A DNA stretch of 64,000 nt from Marinihelvus fidelis (GCF_008725655.1 NZ_VYXP01000003.1:372001-436000); one strand, 5' to 3'; positions 10,189 to 19,508 are shown, counted from the first letter of the stretch. The notes: a model not told the origin generated them from the letters alone. Numbers and translations: made by a program.

Positions 10189-12429
10189 TCAGTAGCGGTA
10201 GTTCAGGCTGACATTCCAGGTTCGCGGATCACCGTAGTAGGCGGTCATGATATTGCCCACGCTACGGAATTCCTGGCCCTCGACCTTGTAGACCTCATCG
10301 GCGATGTTCTTCATGCCGGCCATCACCTGCCAGTGGCCATCGGCGTGGTTCCAGGTGGCGAAGGCGTTGGTCAGCCAGTAGGACTCTTCGCGCAGCGGCT
10401 CGACGTTCTCCACCGACAGCCACATACCATCGCGGTAGTTGGCATCGGCGCCGAACGCCAGGCTATGCCCACCGGACAGGTCCAGGGTCCAGACCGCACC
10501 CACGCGGCCGGTCCACTCCGGCGCGAAAGCGGGTTCATCGAGCACGCCGTCGGACCCGGTGAAGCCGTCAGCACCGTACTCGGTGTCCAGGTAGCCGATT
10601 TGCGAGAACAGCTGCAGCGAGTCCACCAACAGCCACGAAAGCTCGAATTCCGCGCCGTTGATGTCCAGCTCCGCGGCGTTCAGCACCGGAAAGCGGAAAT
10701 CGACACCGTCACCAACCGACACGCGAGCCTGGAAGTCGTCGTACTGGCTGGTGAACACGGCGTAGTTGGCCTGCATGCGGCCATCCATCATCGTGGTCTT
10801 GGCGCCGATTTCAGCGGTCCACACGGTCTCCGGATCGAAGGTTGAGACGTCGGCGGCACTATTGGCGCGGCCGTTGAAACCGCCGCTCTTGAAGCCGTTG
10901 GCCAGGCGACCGTAGAAATGCACATCGTCATTCAGCATGTAGTCCAGCGTCACCGTGGGCGTCCAGTCGCTCCAGCTGTCACTGTCGCTGAAGGCGAACG
11001 CCGGGTCGGCATTGCCCAGCAGGTCGCTGAAGGTGCTGGTGGTGCGGAAATAATCCTTGTCTTCCTTGGTGTAACGCAGGCCCAGGCCCAGGCTCCAGGA
11101 TTCGGCGAAGGCCCAGTCGACCTGGCCGAACACGGCATAGCTGGTGGTCTGAAGGTTGTCGTCGATCGTGCGCAGGAAGCTGACCGGGATGCCTCCGAAC
11201 ACCAGGAAATCATCGGCGTAGGCTTCCTGGTGACTGGGCAGGTTTTCATCCAGGTAATAGAGGCCGGCCACCCAGTGCAGGTTGCCGCCATTGTCGCCCA
11301 ACAGTTGGAACTCCTGGCTAAACTGGTCCTGGTCGACGCTGACCAGCACGTCACCCAGCTCCAGCTCGGTGGCGTCGATATCAACGAACAGGTCGGCATC
11401 GAGTTCACGGTAGGCGGTAATCGAGCGCAGGCTCAGGCTGTCACTGATATCCCAGTTCAGCGTCATGCTGCCGCCCCAGTTCTCCACCTCCTGGCCATCC
11501 GAATCACCCAGCGAGGTGCGGGTGCGGAAGTCCCAGTCTCCGGGCGCCGGCACATGCCGCAGCACCGCGCCACCGGTGGCCAGGTCGACGCTGATCAGCG
11601 GCGCCTCGGCCTTGCCCAGCGTCAGCTCGGTGTCCTCGATGGTGTAATCGAAGGAGAACGTCGCATCAACATTGTCGCTGATGCCCCAGGCCAGCTTCAC
11701 GCGCGCCGACTGGGTGTTCTCGTCGTTGTAGTCACGGCCCGTGGACGGGTCGATGACGTAACCGTCACGGCTGTCGCTGAGCACGCTCAGGCTCATGCCG
11801 ATGTTGTCACTCACCGGTCCGGCCATGTAGCCGCTGATCTGCCAGCGGTCATAATCACCGTAGAGGATGCCGGCCTCGGCCTCGAAATCCTCGCCCGGGC
11901 TGCGGGTGATCAGGCGAATGGCGCCACCGGGGGTGTTCTTGCCGTACAGCGTGCCCTGTGGGCCACGCAGGACCTCGATGCGCTCAATATCGTTAAGTTT
12001 GAACAGCGCACCCTGGATGCGGGACATGTAGACGTCATCGACGTAAATGCCCACGGCGGGGTCGAAGGTCTGCAGCGCGTCGGGCTGGCCGACACCGCGG
12101 ATAAAGACATTGGCGCTGGAACTGGAGCCGCGCCCCTGGACCAGGTTCAGGTTGGGCACCGCCCCCTGCAGCGAATCAAGATTGTCGGCCTGGAGGTATT
12201 CCAGGTCCTCGCCGGTGAAGGCGCTGATCGACATCGGCACTTCCTGCAGCGTCTGTTCACGGCGCTGGGCCGTGACGACCACTTCTTCGAGAAGGGTGGC
12301 GTCGACATCGTCTTCCTGGGCCTGCGCCATGACGGCCTGCGGCGCTCCAACAGCGGTCGCAATGGCCAGGGCCAGTGTGGAATGGCGCAGCGCGCCGAAC
12401 ACGTTCGTGCGGGAGTTTAACTTTTTCAT
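10189..12429 (-). CDS. TonB-dependent outer-membrane receptor
   Basis: About 746 residues. A signal peptide ending near AVMAQA is followed by a TonB-box-like LEEVVVTAQRREQ, then the plug domain (VPMSISAFTGEDLE through RIEVLRGPQGTLYGKNTPGGAI) and a long beta-barrel ending in an aromatic residue (NVSLNYRY). These are hallmarks of siderophore/oligomer receptors. Codon 1 is taken at 12429 (MKKLNSRT); an ATG 15 bases upstream is also possible. It is divergent from a TetR gene across a promoter with two palindromes. With a secreted PHA depolymerase in the same cluster it is a candidate importer of hydroxyalkanoate oligomers, which is inference. Confidence 0.88.
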   Translation of the reverse strand: MKKLNSRTNVFGALRHSTLALAIATAVGAPQAVMAQAQEDDVDATLLEEVVVTAQRREQTLQEVPMSISAFTGEDLEYLQADNLDSLQGAVPNLNLVQGRGSSSSANVFIRGVGQPDALQTFDPAVGIYVDDVYMSRIQGALFKLNDIERIEVLRGPQGTLYGKNTPGGAIRLITRSPGEDFEAEAGILYGDYDRWQISGYMAGPVSDNIGMSLSVLSDSRDGYVIDPSTGRDYNDENTQSARVKLAWGISDNVDATFSFDYTIEDTELTLGKAEAPLISVDLATGGAVLRHVPAPGDWDFRTRTSLGDSDGQEVENWGGSMTLNWDISDSLSLRSITAYRELDADLFVDIDATELELGDVLVSVDQDQFSQEFQLLGDNGGNLHWVAGLYYLDENLPSHQEAYADDFLVFGGIPVSFLRTIDDNLQTTSYAVFGQVDWAFAESWSLGLGLRYTKEDKDYFRTTSTFSDLLGNADPAFAFSDSDSWSDWTPTVTLDYMLNDDVHFYGRLANGFKSGGFNGRANSAADVSTFDPETVWTAEIGAKTTMMDGRMQANYAVFTSQYDDFQARVSVGDGVDFRFPVLNAAELDINGAEFELSWLLVDSLQLFSQIGYLDTEYGADGFTGSDGVLDEPAFAPEWTGRVGAVWTLDLSGGHSLAFGADANYRDGMWLSVENVEPLREESYWLTNAFATWNHADGHWQVMAGMKNIADEVYKVEGQEFRSVGNIMTAYYGDPRTWNVSLNYRY

Positions 12430-12452
12430 TGTGTGAGCCTGCATGTTGTATT

Positions 12453-12468
12453 TTCAACAAGTGTTGAG
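12453..12468. promoter_or_regulatory. Palindromic operator 1 (candidate TetR site)
   Basis: TTCAACAAGTGTTGAG has 7-base arms TTCAACA and TGTTGAG around AG, with one mismatch at the outer position. It lies 24 bases before the receptor start. The half-site TTCAAC recurs in the second palindrome 54 bases away, as expected for a TetR dimer controlling both directions. Confidence 0.6.
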
Positions 12469-12506
12469 AATTTAAACGCCGCGAACTCAAGGCTGTCAAG
12501 CACTTT

Positions 12507-12522
12507 TTCAACAACAGTTGAA
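12507..12522. promoter_or_regulatory. Palindromic operator 2 (candidate TetR site)
   Basis: TTCAACAACAGTTGAA is a perfect inverted repeat with arms TTCAAC/GTTGAA and a 4-base spacer. It lies 51 bases before the TetR start. The two sites share arms, which supports binding by one regulator. Confidence 0.6.
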
Positions 12523-12572
12523 TTTCGGAACGACAAGGGGTTCAATACAGAAAACGGAGCTCAATTCCCGGC

Positions 12573-13259
12573 ATGGCCGCGAAAAACAAACGTAAAACAC
12601 GTAAAGACAGGATTATTGAAGTCGCCGAAAAGTTGTTTGCCCAGCGGGGCTTCAATGGTGTCTCGTTGCGTGAAATCACCCGCGAGGCCGGCGTCGACGT
12701 GGCCCTGGTCAAGTATTACTTCGACAACAAGGAAGGCCTGTTCGACGCGCTGTTGCAGCGCCGGGCGGACATCCTGAACCGCGAACGTGCCGAGGCGCTG
12801 GAACGCGTGCTGGAACGCAACAACCCGGCGCCGGTCGAGGACATCATCGACGCCTTCACGCACCCCCTGCTGAACGAAGTGGTGGGCGAAGACAGCACCT
12901 GGCGGGACTATTTCGGTCTGCTGGCGCAGGTCAACAACAACCCGGAATGGGGTGGCCAGGCCATGTCGAAGTACTTTGACCCACTGGTGCGCCGCTTTAT
13001 CTACGCGCTCAAGGACGCCCTGCCCGACGCTGACATGGTCGACATCTACTGGTGCTACCACTTCCTGTCAGGCGCGCTGACCCTGACGTTCGCCGACACC
13101 CGCCGAATCGACGCACTCTCCGGCGGGCTGTGCCATTCGGCCGATTTCGAGAGTGTCCATAAACGCATGGTGCCCTTTATCGCCGCCGGCTTCCGCGCCA
13201 TCTGCGCGGAACGCGCGGAGGCCCGGGCGTCGGGCGATATCACGGAGACCGGCTCATGA
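12573..13259 (+). CDS. TetR family transcriptional regulator
   Basis: 228 residues. The N-terminal helix-turn-helix (KDRIIEVAEKLFAQRGFNGVSLREITREAGVDVALVKYYFDNKEGLF, residues 11-55) is typical of TetR. The rest is an all-helical ligand domain. It is the first gene of a three-gene rightward unit: its stop overlaps the depolymerase start by four bases. It probably represses itself and the divergent receptor through the two palindromes in the shared promoter, released by a catabolic intermediate. The ligand is unknown. Confidence 0.88.
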   Translation: MAAKNKRKTRKDRIIEVAEKLFAQRGFNGVSLREITREAGVDVALVKYYFDNKEGLFDALLQRRADILNRERAEALERVLERNNPAPVEDIIDAFTHPLLNEVVGEDSTWRDYFGLLAQVNNNPEWGGQAMSKYFDPLVRRFIYALKDALPDADMVDIYWCYHFLSGALTLTFADTRRIDALSGGLCHSADFESVHKRMVPFIAAGFRAICAERAEARASGDITETGS

Positions 13260-14254
13260 AAATACACCCCCATGGAGTACCCACCGCGCTGATCGCCTTG
13301 CTGGCAACCTGCCTGGTCTCGGCCGCGACCGCGACCGCGGACAGTGCCGCGCCCGGGCCGGACATTGATGCGACAGGTATCACCGTTTCCGGCATTTCCT
13401 CCGGCGCCGCCATGGCGCAGCAACTGCACCTGGCCCACCCGGAGCTGTTTTCAGGCGCCGCGCTGATTGCCGGTGTGCCGCGAGGTTGTGCCGATGGCCA
13501 ACTGGCAACGGCCATGGCGGGCTGCATGGGCAAGGCCGGCGAGAATCTTGACGCCGGCGAACTGGCGGAGCGACTTCGCACCGAAGCCAGCGCCGGGCGG
13601 GTCGGCGACCCTGCCCTGCTTGCCGATGACCGCGCCTGGACGTTCCATGGCCAACTCGACGCGACCGTGGCCGAGGATGTTTCATTGGCCGCCACCGACC
13701 TCTACCGCGCCTTCATGGCCACCGACAATGTCGCCTGGGTCGATAACGTCGCCGCCAACCACACCTTTCCCACGCACTCCAAGGGCGGCGCCTGCGACGC
13801 CATCGCGCCGCCGTTCCTGGGCGCCTGTGATTACGATGCCGCCGGCGAGTTGCTCACGTTCCTGTATCCCGGGCTGACACCGCCGGAGCAGGCACAGAAC
13901 GGTGAACTCGTCACCACGGAGCTGCCCGGCGCGGCTGCGGCGGGCCTGGCCGACGAGGCCTGGCTCTACGTGCCCGAAAGCTGCCCGGCCACTGGCTGCC
14001 GCCTGCACCTGGTCCTGCACGGCTGCGGACAGTCGCAGTCGCAGGTCGACATGGCCTTCATGGAAGGTGCGGGTTACCTGGAGTGGGCGCAGGACAACGC
14101 CATCGTCCTGGCGTTTCCCCAGGTCGCTCCCGCGGCGGCCAACCCGCTGGCCTGCTGGGACTGGTGGGGCTATACCGGCCCGGACTACATGACCCGCGAA
14201 GGCGCGCAGATCCGGGTGCTGGCCGACTGGATCCGCGGCATGGCCGATTCGTGA
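13256..14254 (+). CDS. Secreted poly(3-hydroxyalkanoate) depolymerase-like esterase
   Basis: 332 residues. A signal peptide (about 1-28) is followed by an alpha/beta hydrolase of the short-chain-length PHA depolymerase type. The lipase box GISSG gives Ser48 as nucleophile, HGQLDATV near 125 supplies the catalytic Asp, and NHTFPT near 165 supplies the catalytic His. The C-terminal half has YVPESCPATGC, LVLHGCGQS and WDWWGYTGPDY, as in type-2 catalytic-domain PHB depolymerases. It should cleave polyhydroxybutyrate or its oligomers outside the cytoplasm. It is coupled to TetR upstream and an SDR downstream by 4-base overlaps. A short-chain ester other than PHB cannot be excluded. Confidence 0.78.
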   Translation: MKIHPHGVPTALIALLATCLVSAATATADSAAPGPDIDATGITVSGISSGAAMAQQLHLAHPELFSGAALIAGVPRGCADGQLATAMAGCMGKAGENLDAGELAERLRTEASAGRVGDPALLADDRAWTFHGQLDATVAEDVSLAATDLYRAFMATDNVAWVDNVAANHTFPTHSKGGACDAIAPPFLGACDYDAAGELLTFLYPGLTPPEQAQNGELVTTELPGAAAAGLADEAWLYVPESCPATGCRLHLVLHGCGQSQSQVDMAFMEGAGYLEWAQDNAIVLAFPQVAPAAANPLACWDWWGYTGPDYMTREGAQIRVLADWIRGMADS

Positions 14255-15012
14255 ATATCGAAGGCGCCCGTATCGTTATCACCGGCGCCGGCCGCGGCCT
14301 GGGGCAGGCCATCGCGCGCCACCTGTCCGGCCATGGCGCGCGGCTGGCCCTGCTCGATATCGACGGTGGCGCTGCGGCGGAAACGGCAGCCGATTGCGCC
14401 TCGAACGCCATGGAGGTGTTCACGGCGGCCTGTGATGTCAGCCGCGAAGATGCCGTCACCGAAGCCTTCGACCACGCCGCCAGCGCCCTGGGCGGCATTG
14501 ATGCACTGGTCGCCAATGCCGGCATCCTGCGCGACGGCCTGCTGGTGAAGGCGCGCGAAGGCGAGGTGATCGATCGCATGAGCCTGGCCGACTGGCAGGA
14601 GGTGATCGATGTCAACCTGACCGGCGTCTTCCTGTGCGGTCGCGAGGCCGCCACCCACATGATTCGCCAGGGCACCGGCGGCTGTATCGTCAACATCAGC
14701 AGCATTGCCCGCGCCGGCAACTTCGGCCAGTCCAACTATGCCGCGGCCAAGGCCGGTGTTGCGGCGATGACCGTCACCTGGGCCCAGGAGCTGGCCCGTC
14801 ACCGTATCCGCAACATGGCAATCGCGCCGGGCTTTATCGAGACCGCCATGACCGATTCGATGAAGCCGGAAGCCCTGCAGCGCATGGTCGAGCGCGTGCC
14901 CGCCGGGCGCGCGGGCCACCCCGATGAGGTCGCACTCACGGTGGCGCAGGTATTGGAAAACGACTACCTCAATGGCCGCGTGCTGGAACTGGACGGCGGA
15001 CTGCGCATCTAG
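14251..15012 (+). CDS. Short-chain dehydrogenase, FabG/PhaB-like
   Basis: 253 residues beginning with a GTG that overlaps the depolymerase stop (GTGA). SDR features are VITGAGRGLGQAIA (near 8), ANAGILRDGLL (near 88), the catalytic Ser in NISSIARAGN, YAAAKAGVAAMT (Tyr/Lys) and APGFIETAMT. This pattern matches 3-oxoacyl-ACP or acetoacetyl-CoA reductases. In this operon it may interconvert hydroxyacyl- and ketoacyl-CoA esters derived from PHA monomers. A longer frame reaching back to 14083 is rejected because it lies within the depolymerase and lacks SDR residues. Confidence 0.82.
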   Translation: MNIEGARIVITGAGRGLGQAIARHLSGHGARLALLDIDGGAAAETAADCASNAMEVFTAACDVSREDAVTEAFDHAASALGGIDALVANAGILRDGLLVKAREGEVIDRMSLADWQEVIDVNLTGVFLCGREAATHMIRQGTGGCIVNISSIARAGNFGQSNYAAAKAGVAAMTVTWAQELARHRIRNMAIAPGFIETAMTDSMKPEALQRMVERVPAGRAGHPDEVALTVAQVLENDYLNGRVLELDGGLRI

Positions 15013-15061
15013 GCGTCAACACCAGGGTGCCCGCCCGCCAGCCCGGCGGTAGAATCAGCGC

Positions 15062-15745
15062 ATGCCCTGGTTGATCCTGATCCTGCTGGTCGTGGCGATC
15101 GTCTACCTGCCGTCCTGGTGGGTGCGCCGCACCATGACCCGGTACAACCACCCCGAGGACCGCTACCCGTCCACCGGCGCCGAGCTGGCGCGTCACCTAT
15201 TGGACGAAGCCGGTCTCGATCACGTCAGCGTGGAGACGACCGAGCATGGCGACCACTACGATCCCATCGAAAAAGCGGTTCGCCTGGCGGCAGAACGCTT
15301 CCATGGTCACTCTCTGACCGCCATCACGGTGGCCGCGCACGAGGTCGGGCACGCCTTGCAGGATGCCACCGGCTACGCACCACTGGTGGCCCGCACCCGG
15401 CTGGTGCGGCTGGTCCGTCCGCTGGAACGCTGCGGCGCCGGCATCCTGATGCTGGCCCCGGTGTTGGCATTGCTGTTGCGGTTACCTTCCGCGGGCCTGT
15501 TGATGATGGCGGGTGGCATCCTGGTACTGGGTGGGGCCACGCTGGTTCACCTGGTGACGCTGCCCACCGAGCTGGATGCCAGCTTCCAGCGCGCCATGCC
15601 CCTGCTTGAGCGCGACGGCATCCTGGTTTCCGGTGACGGGCCACATGCGCGGCGGATCCTGAAAGCGGCCGCGCTCACCTATGTCGCGGCCTCATTGCTG
15701 AGCCTGCTCAACGTGGCCCGCTGGTGGGCTATTCTCCGGCGCTGA
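15062..15745 (+). CDS. YugP-type membrane zinc metallopeptidase
   Basis: 227 residues. An N-terminal membrane helix (residues 1-20) is followed by the zinc motif HEVGHALQDATGY near residue 97 and two or three further hydrophobic segments. The closing ILKAAALTYVAASLLSLLNVARWW is typical of the Zn_peptidase_2 (YugP) family. These are predicted membrane-bound metalloproteases of poorly known substrate. The gene has a 49-base gap from the SDR and a 17-base convergent overlap with the GST gene. It is probably unrelated to the PHA cluster. Confidence 0.85.
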   Translation: MPWLILILLVVAIVYLPSWWVRRTMTRYNHPEDRYPSTGAELARHLLDEAGLDHVSVETTEHGDHYDPIEKAVRLAAERFHGHSLTAITVAAHEVGHALQDATGYAPLVARTRLVRLVRPLERCGAGILMLAPVLALLLRLPSAGLLMMAGGILVLGGATLVHLVTLPTELDASFQRAMPLLERDGILVSGDGPHARRILKAAALTYVAASLLSLLNVARWWAILRR

Positions 15746-16424
15746 CCGGCGCGCGCAGGTCCGCGGTGACCCGGCCAGCGGCACGAACCTCGGCCTCGTG
15801 ATCCTCATCGCGCCAGGGCTCAGCCAGCGCATCCGCATACCAGGCCTGCATCGGCGCCAGGGCCAGCAACCGTTCCACGTAGGCCTGCGCCTCCTCAGAC
15901 AGTGACGGCGAATAGGTCTGCGCGCGAAAGGCCACCGGGGCGTAAAACGCGTCGACGGCGGTAAAGCGGGTGCCGGCCAGGAACGGCCCGCGGAACTGCG
16001 CCAGGCCCTCGCACCACAGCGCGTCAACGCGGGCCCACTCCTTCGCCAGCGCGGCCGGCGGATCGACCAGTTCCACCCGCTGCCCGCAACTCATGCCGCA
16101 GACGTTGCGGATGGTGGCAAAGCCCGAGTGCATCTCGGCGCTGGCGCTGCGCGCCCAGGTGCGTGCCGTGTAACGCTCCGGCCAGACCTCTGGGTAGCGC
16201 TCGGCCAGCGTTTCCGCGATCGCCAGCGAATCCCAGACGGTCAGTTTGCCGTCCACCAGGCAGGGCACCTTGCCGCTGGGCGAAAACGCCAGGAACGCGG
16301 CCTGAGGCCCGCCGCCCTGGAACGGCACCAACACTTCCTCGAAGTCGATCTCGAGCATGCGCATCAGCACCCAGGGACGCAGCGACCAGGACGAGTAGTT
16401 CTTATTGGCGATATACAGTTTCAT
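15729..16424 (-). CDS. Glutathione S-transferase family protein
   Basis: 231 residues. The N-terminal thioredoxin fold (KLYIANKNYSSWSLRPWVLMRM, residues 2-23) has Ser residues in the usual glutathione-activating position. PSGKVPCLVDG and VWDSLAIAETLAERYP give the glutathione-binding cis-Pro loop and Ser. The C-terminal half is helical. The ATG at 16424 follows a strong GGAGGTGCC ribosome site, so the longer frame from 16478 is rejected. Cytosolic detoxification or a maleylacetoacetate-isomerase-like role is possible; the substrate is unknown. Confidence 0.85.
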   Translation of the reverse strand: MKLYIANKNYSSWSLRPWVLMRMLEIDFEEVLVPFQGGGPQAAFLAFSPSGKVPCLVDGKLTVWDSLAIAETLAERYPEVWPERYTARTWARSASAEMHSGFATIRNVCGMSCGQRVELVDPPAALAKEWARVDALWCEGLAQFRGPFLAGTRFTAVDAFYAPVAFRAQTYSPSLSEEAQAYVERLLALAPMQAWYADALAEPWRDEDHEAEVRAAGRVTADLRAPVSAGE

Positions 16425-16572
16425 GGCACCTCCTGCCAGCTGTGTTTCATTATGCGCGCGTGACCATGGGCAGGTCACCCGGCAGGATTTTTTTCGTTGC
16501 TACACTCTATTGGAAGCGCGCACCCGGCAGGCCTGTGCCACGGGCAGGAAAACGCGTATGGGAGACACAACA

Positions 16573-17400
16573 ATGAAAAACCTTTTCTTCTGGTTGCTTG
16601 CCTTGTCCGCAACCTCACCCACCCTGGCCGACGACCCCATCGAATGCGGCCGCTACATCGTCGAGGTCATCGGCGCCTGCGGCAACTGCCATACGCCGGT
16701 GGGCCCCGAGGGGCCGGACACGTCGAAGCACCTGGCCGGCGGCATGACCTTCGAGTTTCCGGGCATGGCGATTACCGTGCCCAACATCACCCCGGACAAG
16801 GAGACCGGCATCGGCGCCTGGAGCGACGCCGAGATCATCCGTGCGTTTCGTGAAGGCGTGCGCCCGGATGGCCGCGTACTCGGGCCGCTGATGCCGATTG
16901 CGCTGTACCGTGAGATCTCCGACGGCGATGCCGCCGCGATCGTCGCCTACCTGCGCACGGTCCCGCCGGTGAACAATGCGACCGAGGTGTCCCGCTATGA
17001 CTTCCCCCTGCCGGACAACTGGGGCCCGCCGCTGGGCGTGGTGCCTGAGCCGGACCGCGATGACCCGGTGGCCTATGGCGAGTACCTGGCCGGCCCACTG
17101 GGACACTGCGTGGAATGCCATTCACCGCCCGGGGAAAACGGCCTGCCCGACCATCACAACCAACTGGCCGCCGGCGGCCTGACGTTTCCCGGCCCCTGGG
17201 GCACCTCGGTATCACCCAACCTGACGCCCACGGGCCTGGCCCAGCGCAGCGATGACGACATCCGCCAGATGATCACCACCGGCACCCGGCCCGACGGCAG
17301 CCCGATGCTGCCACCGATGCCGTTTTACGCCTACGCCAACCTGGTGCCTGAAGACCTGGACGCGATCATCGCCTACTTGCGCTCGTTGCCACCCAAATAG
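16573..17400 (+). CDS. Dihaem c-type cytochrome, exported
   Basis: 275 residues with a signal peptide (MKNLFFWLLALSATSPTLAD). There are two cytochrome c modules, each with a CxxCH haem site: CGNCH near residue 34 and CVECH near 182. Distal Met ligands are likely in LMPIAL and LPPMPFY. This layout resembles dihaem subunits of membrane-anchored alcohol/aldehyde dehydrogenases, but no dehydrogenase partner is nearby. A longer frame upstream of 16573 lacks a signal peptide and is rejected. The end overlaps the convergent amidohydrolase by 28 bases. Confidence 0.88.
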   Translation: MKNLFFWLLALSATSPTLADDPIECGRYIVEVIGACGNCHTPVGPEGPDTSKHLAGGMTFEFPGMAITVPNITPDKETGIGAWSDAEIIRAFREGVRPDGRVLGPLMPIALYREISDGDAAAIVAYLRTVPPVNNATEVSRYDFPLPDNWGPPLGVVPEPDRDDPVAYGEYLAGPLGHCVECHSPPGENGLPDHHNQLAAGGLTFPGPWGTSVSPNLTPTGLAQRSDDDIRQMITTGTRPDGSPMLPPMPFYAYANLVPEDLDAIIAYLRSLPPK

Positions 17401-19508
17401 ACCGGGTCGACGAACGGCTTGACGCCCATGGCCTGGTAAAGCGCGGACGGTTCGTATGCCGTATCGCCCTTGAGCACCAGCACGGCGCGCCGGATGGCGC
17501 TCATGTCTTCCAGAGGGTTGCCGTCCAGCAGCACCAGGTCGGCGTCCTTGCCCACGGCGATGGAACCGGTGCGCTCGTCGGCGCCGACGATGCGCGCCGA
17601 ATCCAGCGTGCCGATACGCAGCACCTCGGCGTTGGGGATGCCGGCCTCGGCGTAGAGCTCCAGCTCGCGGTGAATGGTGAAGGCCGCGATGCTGTCACTG
17701 CCCGGCACCAGCTGGACGCCGGCGTCGTGGAGTTTCTTCAACATCTGTGACTGGCGCCGGCCGGATTCCGGCCAGTTCTCGCCCAGCACCATCTCGGGGT
17801 TGTACATCGGCCGCGCCACGTTCGGCGGCAGGTGGTCGATGATGGCCGCGAAGGTCGGGTCCGGCTCGCCCGGCACGTGGCTGAGCATGGTGTCGAAGAT
17901 GGCCGCGGTGGCGTCCACGGTCACGTCGTTGTCCTTCAGCAGCGTGATGAAGGACTCGACTTCCTCGCTGTCCAGGTCGATGCCCGCCGCACCGTCACCG
18001 TAGCCGGTGAAGCGGATCTGCTGGCGGGTGTCGCCCTCGTCACCGACGATGAAGTTCAGGAACACCATGTTGATATGCTGGATCTCGTCGTAGCCGGCGC
18101 GCACGGCCTGCTCGGCCGACATGAACGCCGGGATATGGCCGCTGACCCGCAGGCCGCGCGCATGCGCGCGCTCGGCGATGGGCGCCACCCATTCCGGCTC
18201 GATGGAGCTGTACAGCTTGACCTGCAGGTAACCGTTGTCGGCATAGAAATCGACCCGCGCCAAAGCCTCTTCCAGGTCATTGACCACGGAACCCGACGCA
18301 TACGGACCGGCCTTGTCCATGAACCCGGCACGGTAGGTGTGCGGACCGATCACCTCCCCGCTGTCATACCGGCGGGTCAGTTCCATGATCTGTTCGTGCA
18401 CACTGCCGATATCACGCACGCTGGTGATGCCGCCGGCAACGTTCAGTACGCCCTGCTCCAGGCTGAAGTGCCCGTGCATGTCCCACAGTCCGGGAATCAG
18501 CGTGCGGCCCTGGCCATCCACGGCGCGGGCTTCTCCGCTGTCGATGGGCTCGGCCGACACCTGCGCGATCTTGCCATCGACCACCAGCACGTGGTGGTCC
18601 GTGAGCAGTTCACCGGATTCGACGTCGACGACATCCACGTTCTCAATCAGCAGCGGGCCATCCAGGGGGTGCGCCAGCGTGCCCGAGAGCTTTTCGATAT
18701 GCGCGGCGCTCTGTTCCAGCTGTACGCGTCCCAGCCGCTCCAGCACGGCCGGGTCCCAGCCCTCGGGCACCATGCCCAGGTAGCCACGGAAATCCAGCGC
18801 CGCCAGGTGCAGCTTCTCGTCCATCCAGGCGTACTGCGGTGTGAAACCGATGCCGGTGATCGAGTACAGCGTCAGGGCCTGCTCGCCGTCCGGGGTCGGC
18901 ACGGTCGTCTCATGAACCGGCTCGGCCCGGGCGGTGCCTGCGGGCAGCAGCCGGACACTGCCGTCGATACTCTCCGCCGCGGCACGCACCAGCGCCCCCA
19001 GCGATTCCAGCGCGCCGCCTTCCGCCGGCAGGTAGAAGGCACGCCCGTCGACGTTCGCGCCGCCCTCGCTGCCCACCGTTTTCCAGCTGGCCTCGCCCTG
19101 CGACAGCTCAAAAGACTCGTCGATAGGCGCCTGGAACGGCGAGATCCCGGTAATGCGCTGCGCCACCGGCAACCCGGCGTCGTCCAGCTGCACTTCCGAC
19201 TTCACCGTCCACTCCCGGTTGTTCCAGTGAATGAACGAATCGCTGGTGATCTTGCCGTCGCCCAGCTCGTTGATGCGGGTATGGCCGGCCGGGGTCTTAC
19301 CCTCCAGGTACCACGCGAAAGCGCGTTCGGCGGGTTCACCGGAGCCGGCCGTCGCCGGGGCGGTCGCGGTGGTCGCCGGGGCGGGTTCGGCCGGGGCCGC
19401 CGCGGTTGAGGCGGGTTCGTCAGCCGGCTTGCAGGCCAACATGGCCGTGGCCGCCAACCCGGCAAGCAGCCAGCCGCCGATGGTGTTGAGATTCGTTCGT
19501 GTACGCAT
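17373..19508 (-). CDS. Amidohydrolase family lipoprotein
   Basis: 711 residues. The lipoprotein signal (LAGLAATAMLAC, Cys26) is followed by a Pro/Ala/Thr-rich linker, a beta-rich domain of about 200 residues and an imidazolonepropionase-like amidohydrolase. GLWDMHGHFSLE holds the HxH metal ligands, HINMVFLNF follows, and the C-terminus carries GSDSIAAFTIHRELELYAEAGIPNAEVLRIGT and GSIAVGKDADLVLLDGNPLEDM. It probably hydrolyses a cyclic amide or peptide in the periplasm. The unusual N-terminal domain has no family I recognise. The substrate is unknown. Confidence 0.85.
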   Translation of the reverse strand: MRTRTNLNTIGGWLLAGLAATAMLACKPADEPASTAAAPAEPAPATTATAPATAGSGEPAERAFAWYLEGKTPAGHTRINELGDGKITSDSFIHWNNREWTVKSEVQLDDAGLPVAQRITGISPFQAPIDESFELSQGEASWKTVGSEGGANVDGRAFYLPAEGGALESLGALVRAAAESIDGSVRLLPAGTARAEPVHETTVPTPDGEQALTLYSITGIGFTPQYAWMDEKLHLAALDFRGYLGMVPEGWDPAVLERLGRVQLEQSAAHIEKLSGTLAHPLDGPLLIENVDVVDVESGELLTDHHVLVVDGKIAQVSAEPIDSGEARAVDGQGRTLIPGLWDMHGHFSLEQGVLNVAGGITSVRDIGSVHEQIMELTRRYDSGEVIGPHTYRAGFMDKAGPYASGSVVNDLEEALARVDFYADNGYLQVKLYSSIEPEWVAPIAERAHARGLRVSGHIPAFMSAEQAVRAGYDEIQHINMVFLNFIVGDEGDTRQQIRFTGYGDGAAGIDLDSEEVESFITLLKDNDVTVDATAAIFDTMLSHVPGEPDPTFAAIIDHLPPNVARPMYNPEMVLGENWPESGRRQSQMLKKLHDAGVQLVPGSDSIAAFTIHRELELYAEAGIPNAEVLRIGTLDSARIVGADERTGSIAVGKDADLVLLDGNPLEDMSAIRRAVLVLKGDTAYEPSALYQAMGVKPFVDPVYLGGNERK

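Noticed and set aside
10918-12420. 500-residue open frame on the plus strand opposite the TonB receptor
   Set aside because: It has no start-site support and no recognisable family; it mirrors the codon bias of the receptor on the other strand, as often seen in GC-rich DNA.
17832-19409. 525-residue open frame opposite the amidohydrolase lipoprotein
   Set aside because: Antisense shadow with biased composition (rich in His, Arg, Val, Gln) and no domain motifs, while the minus-strand gene has clear ones.
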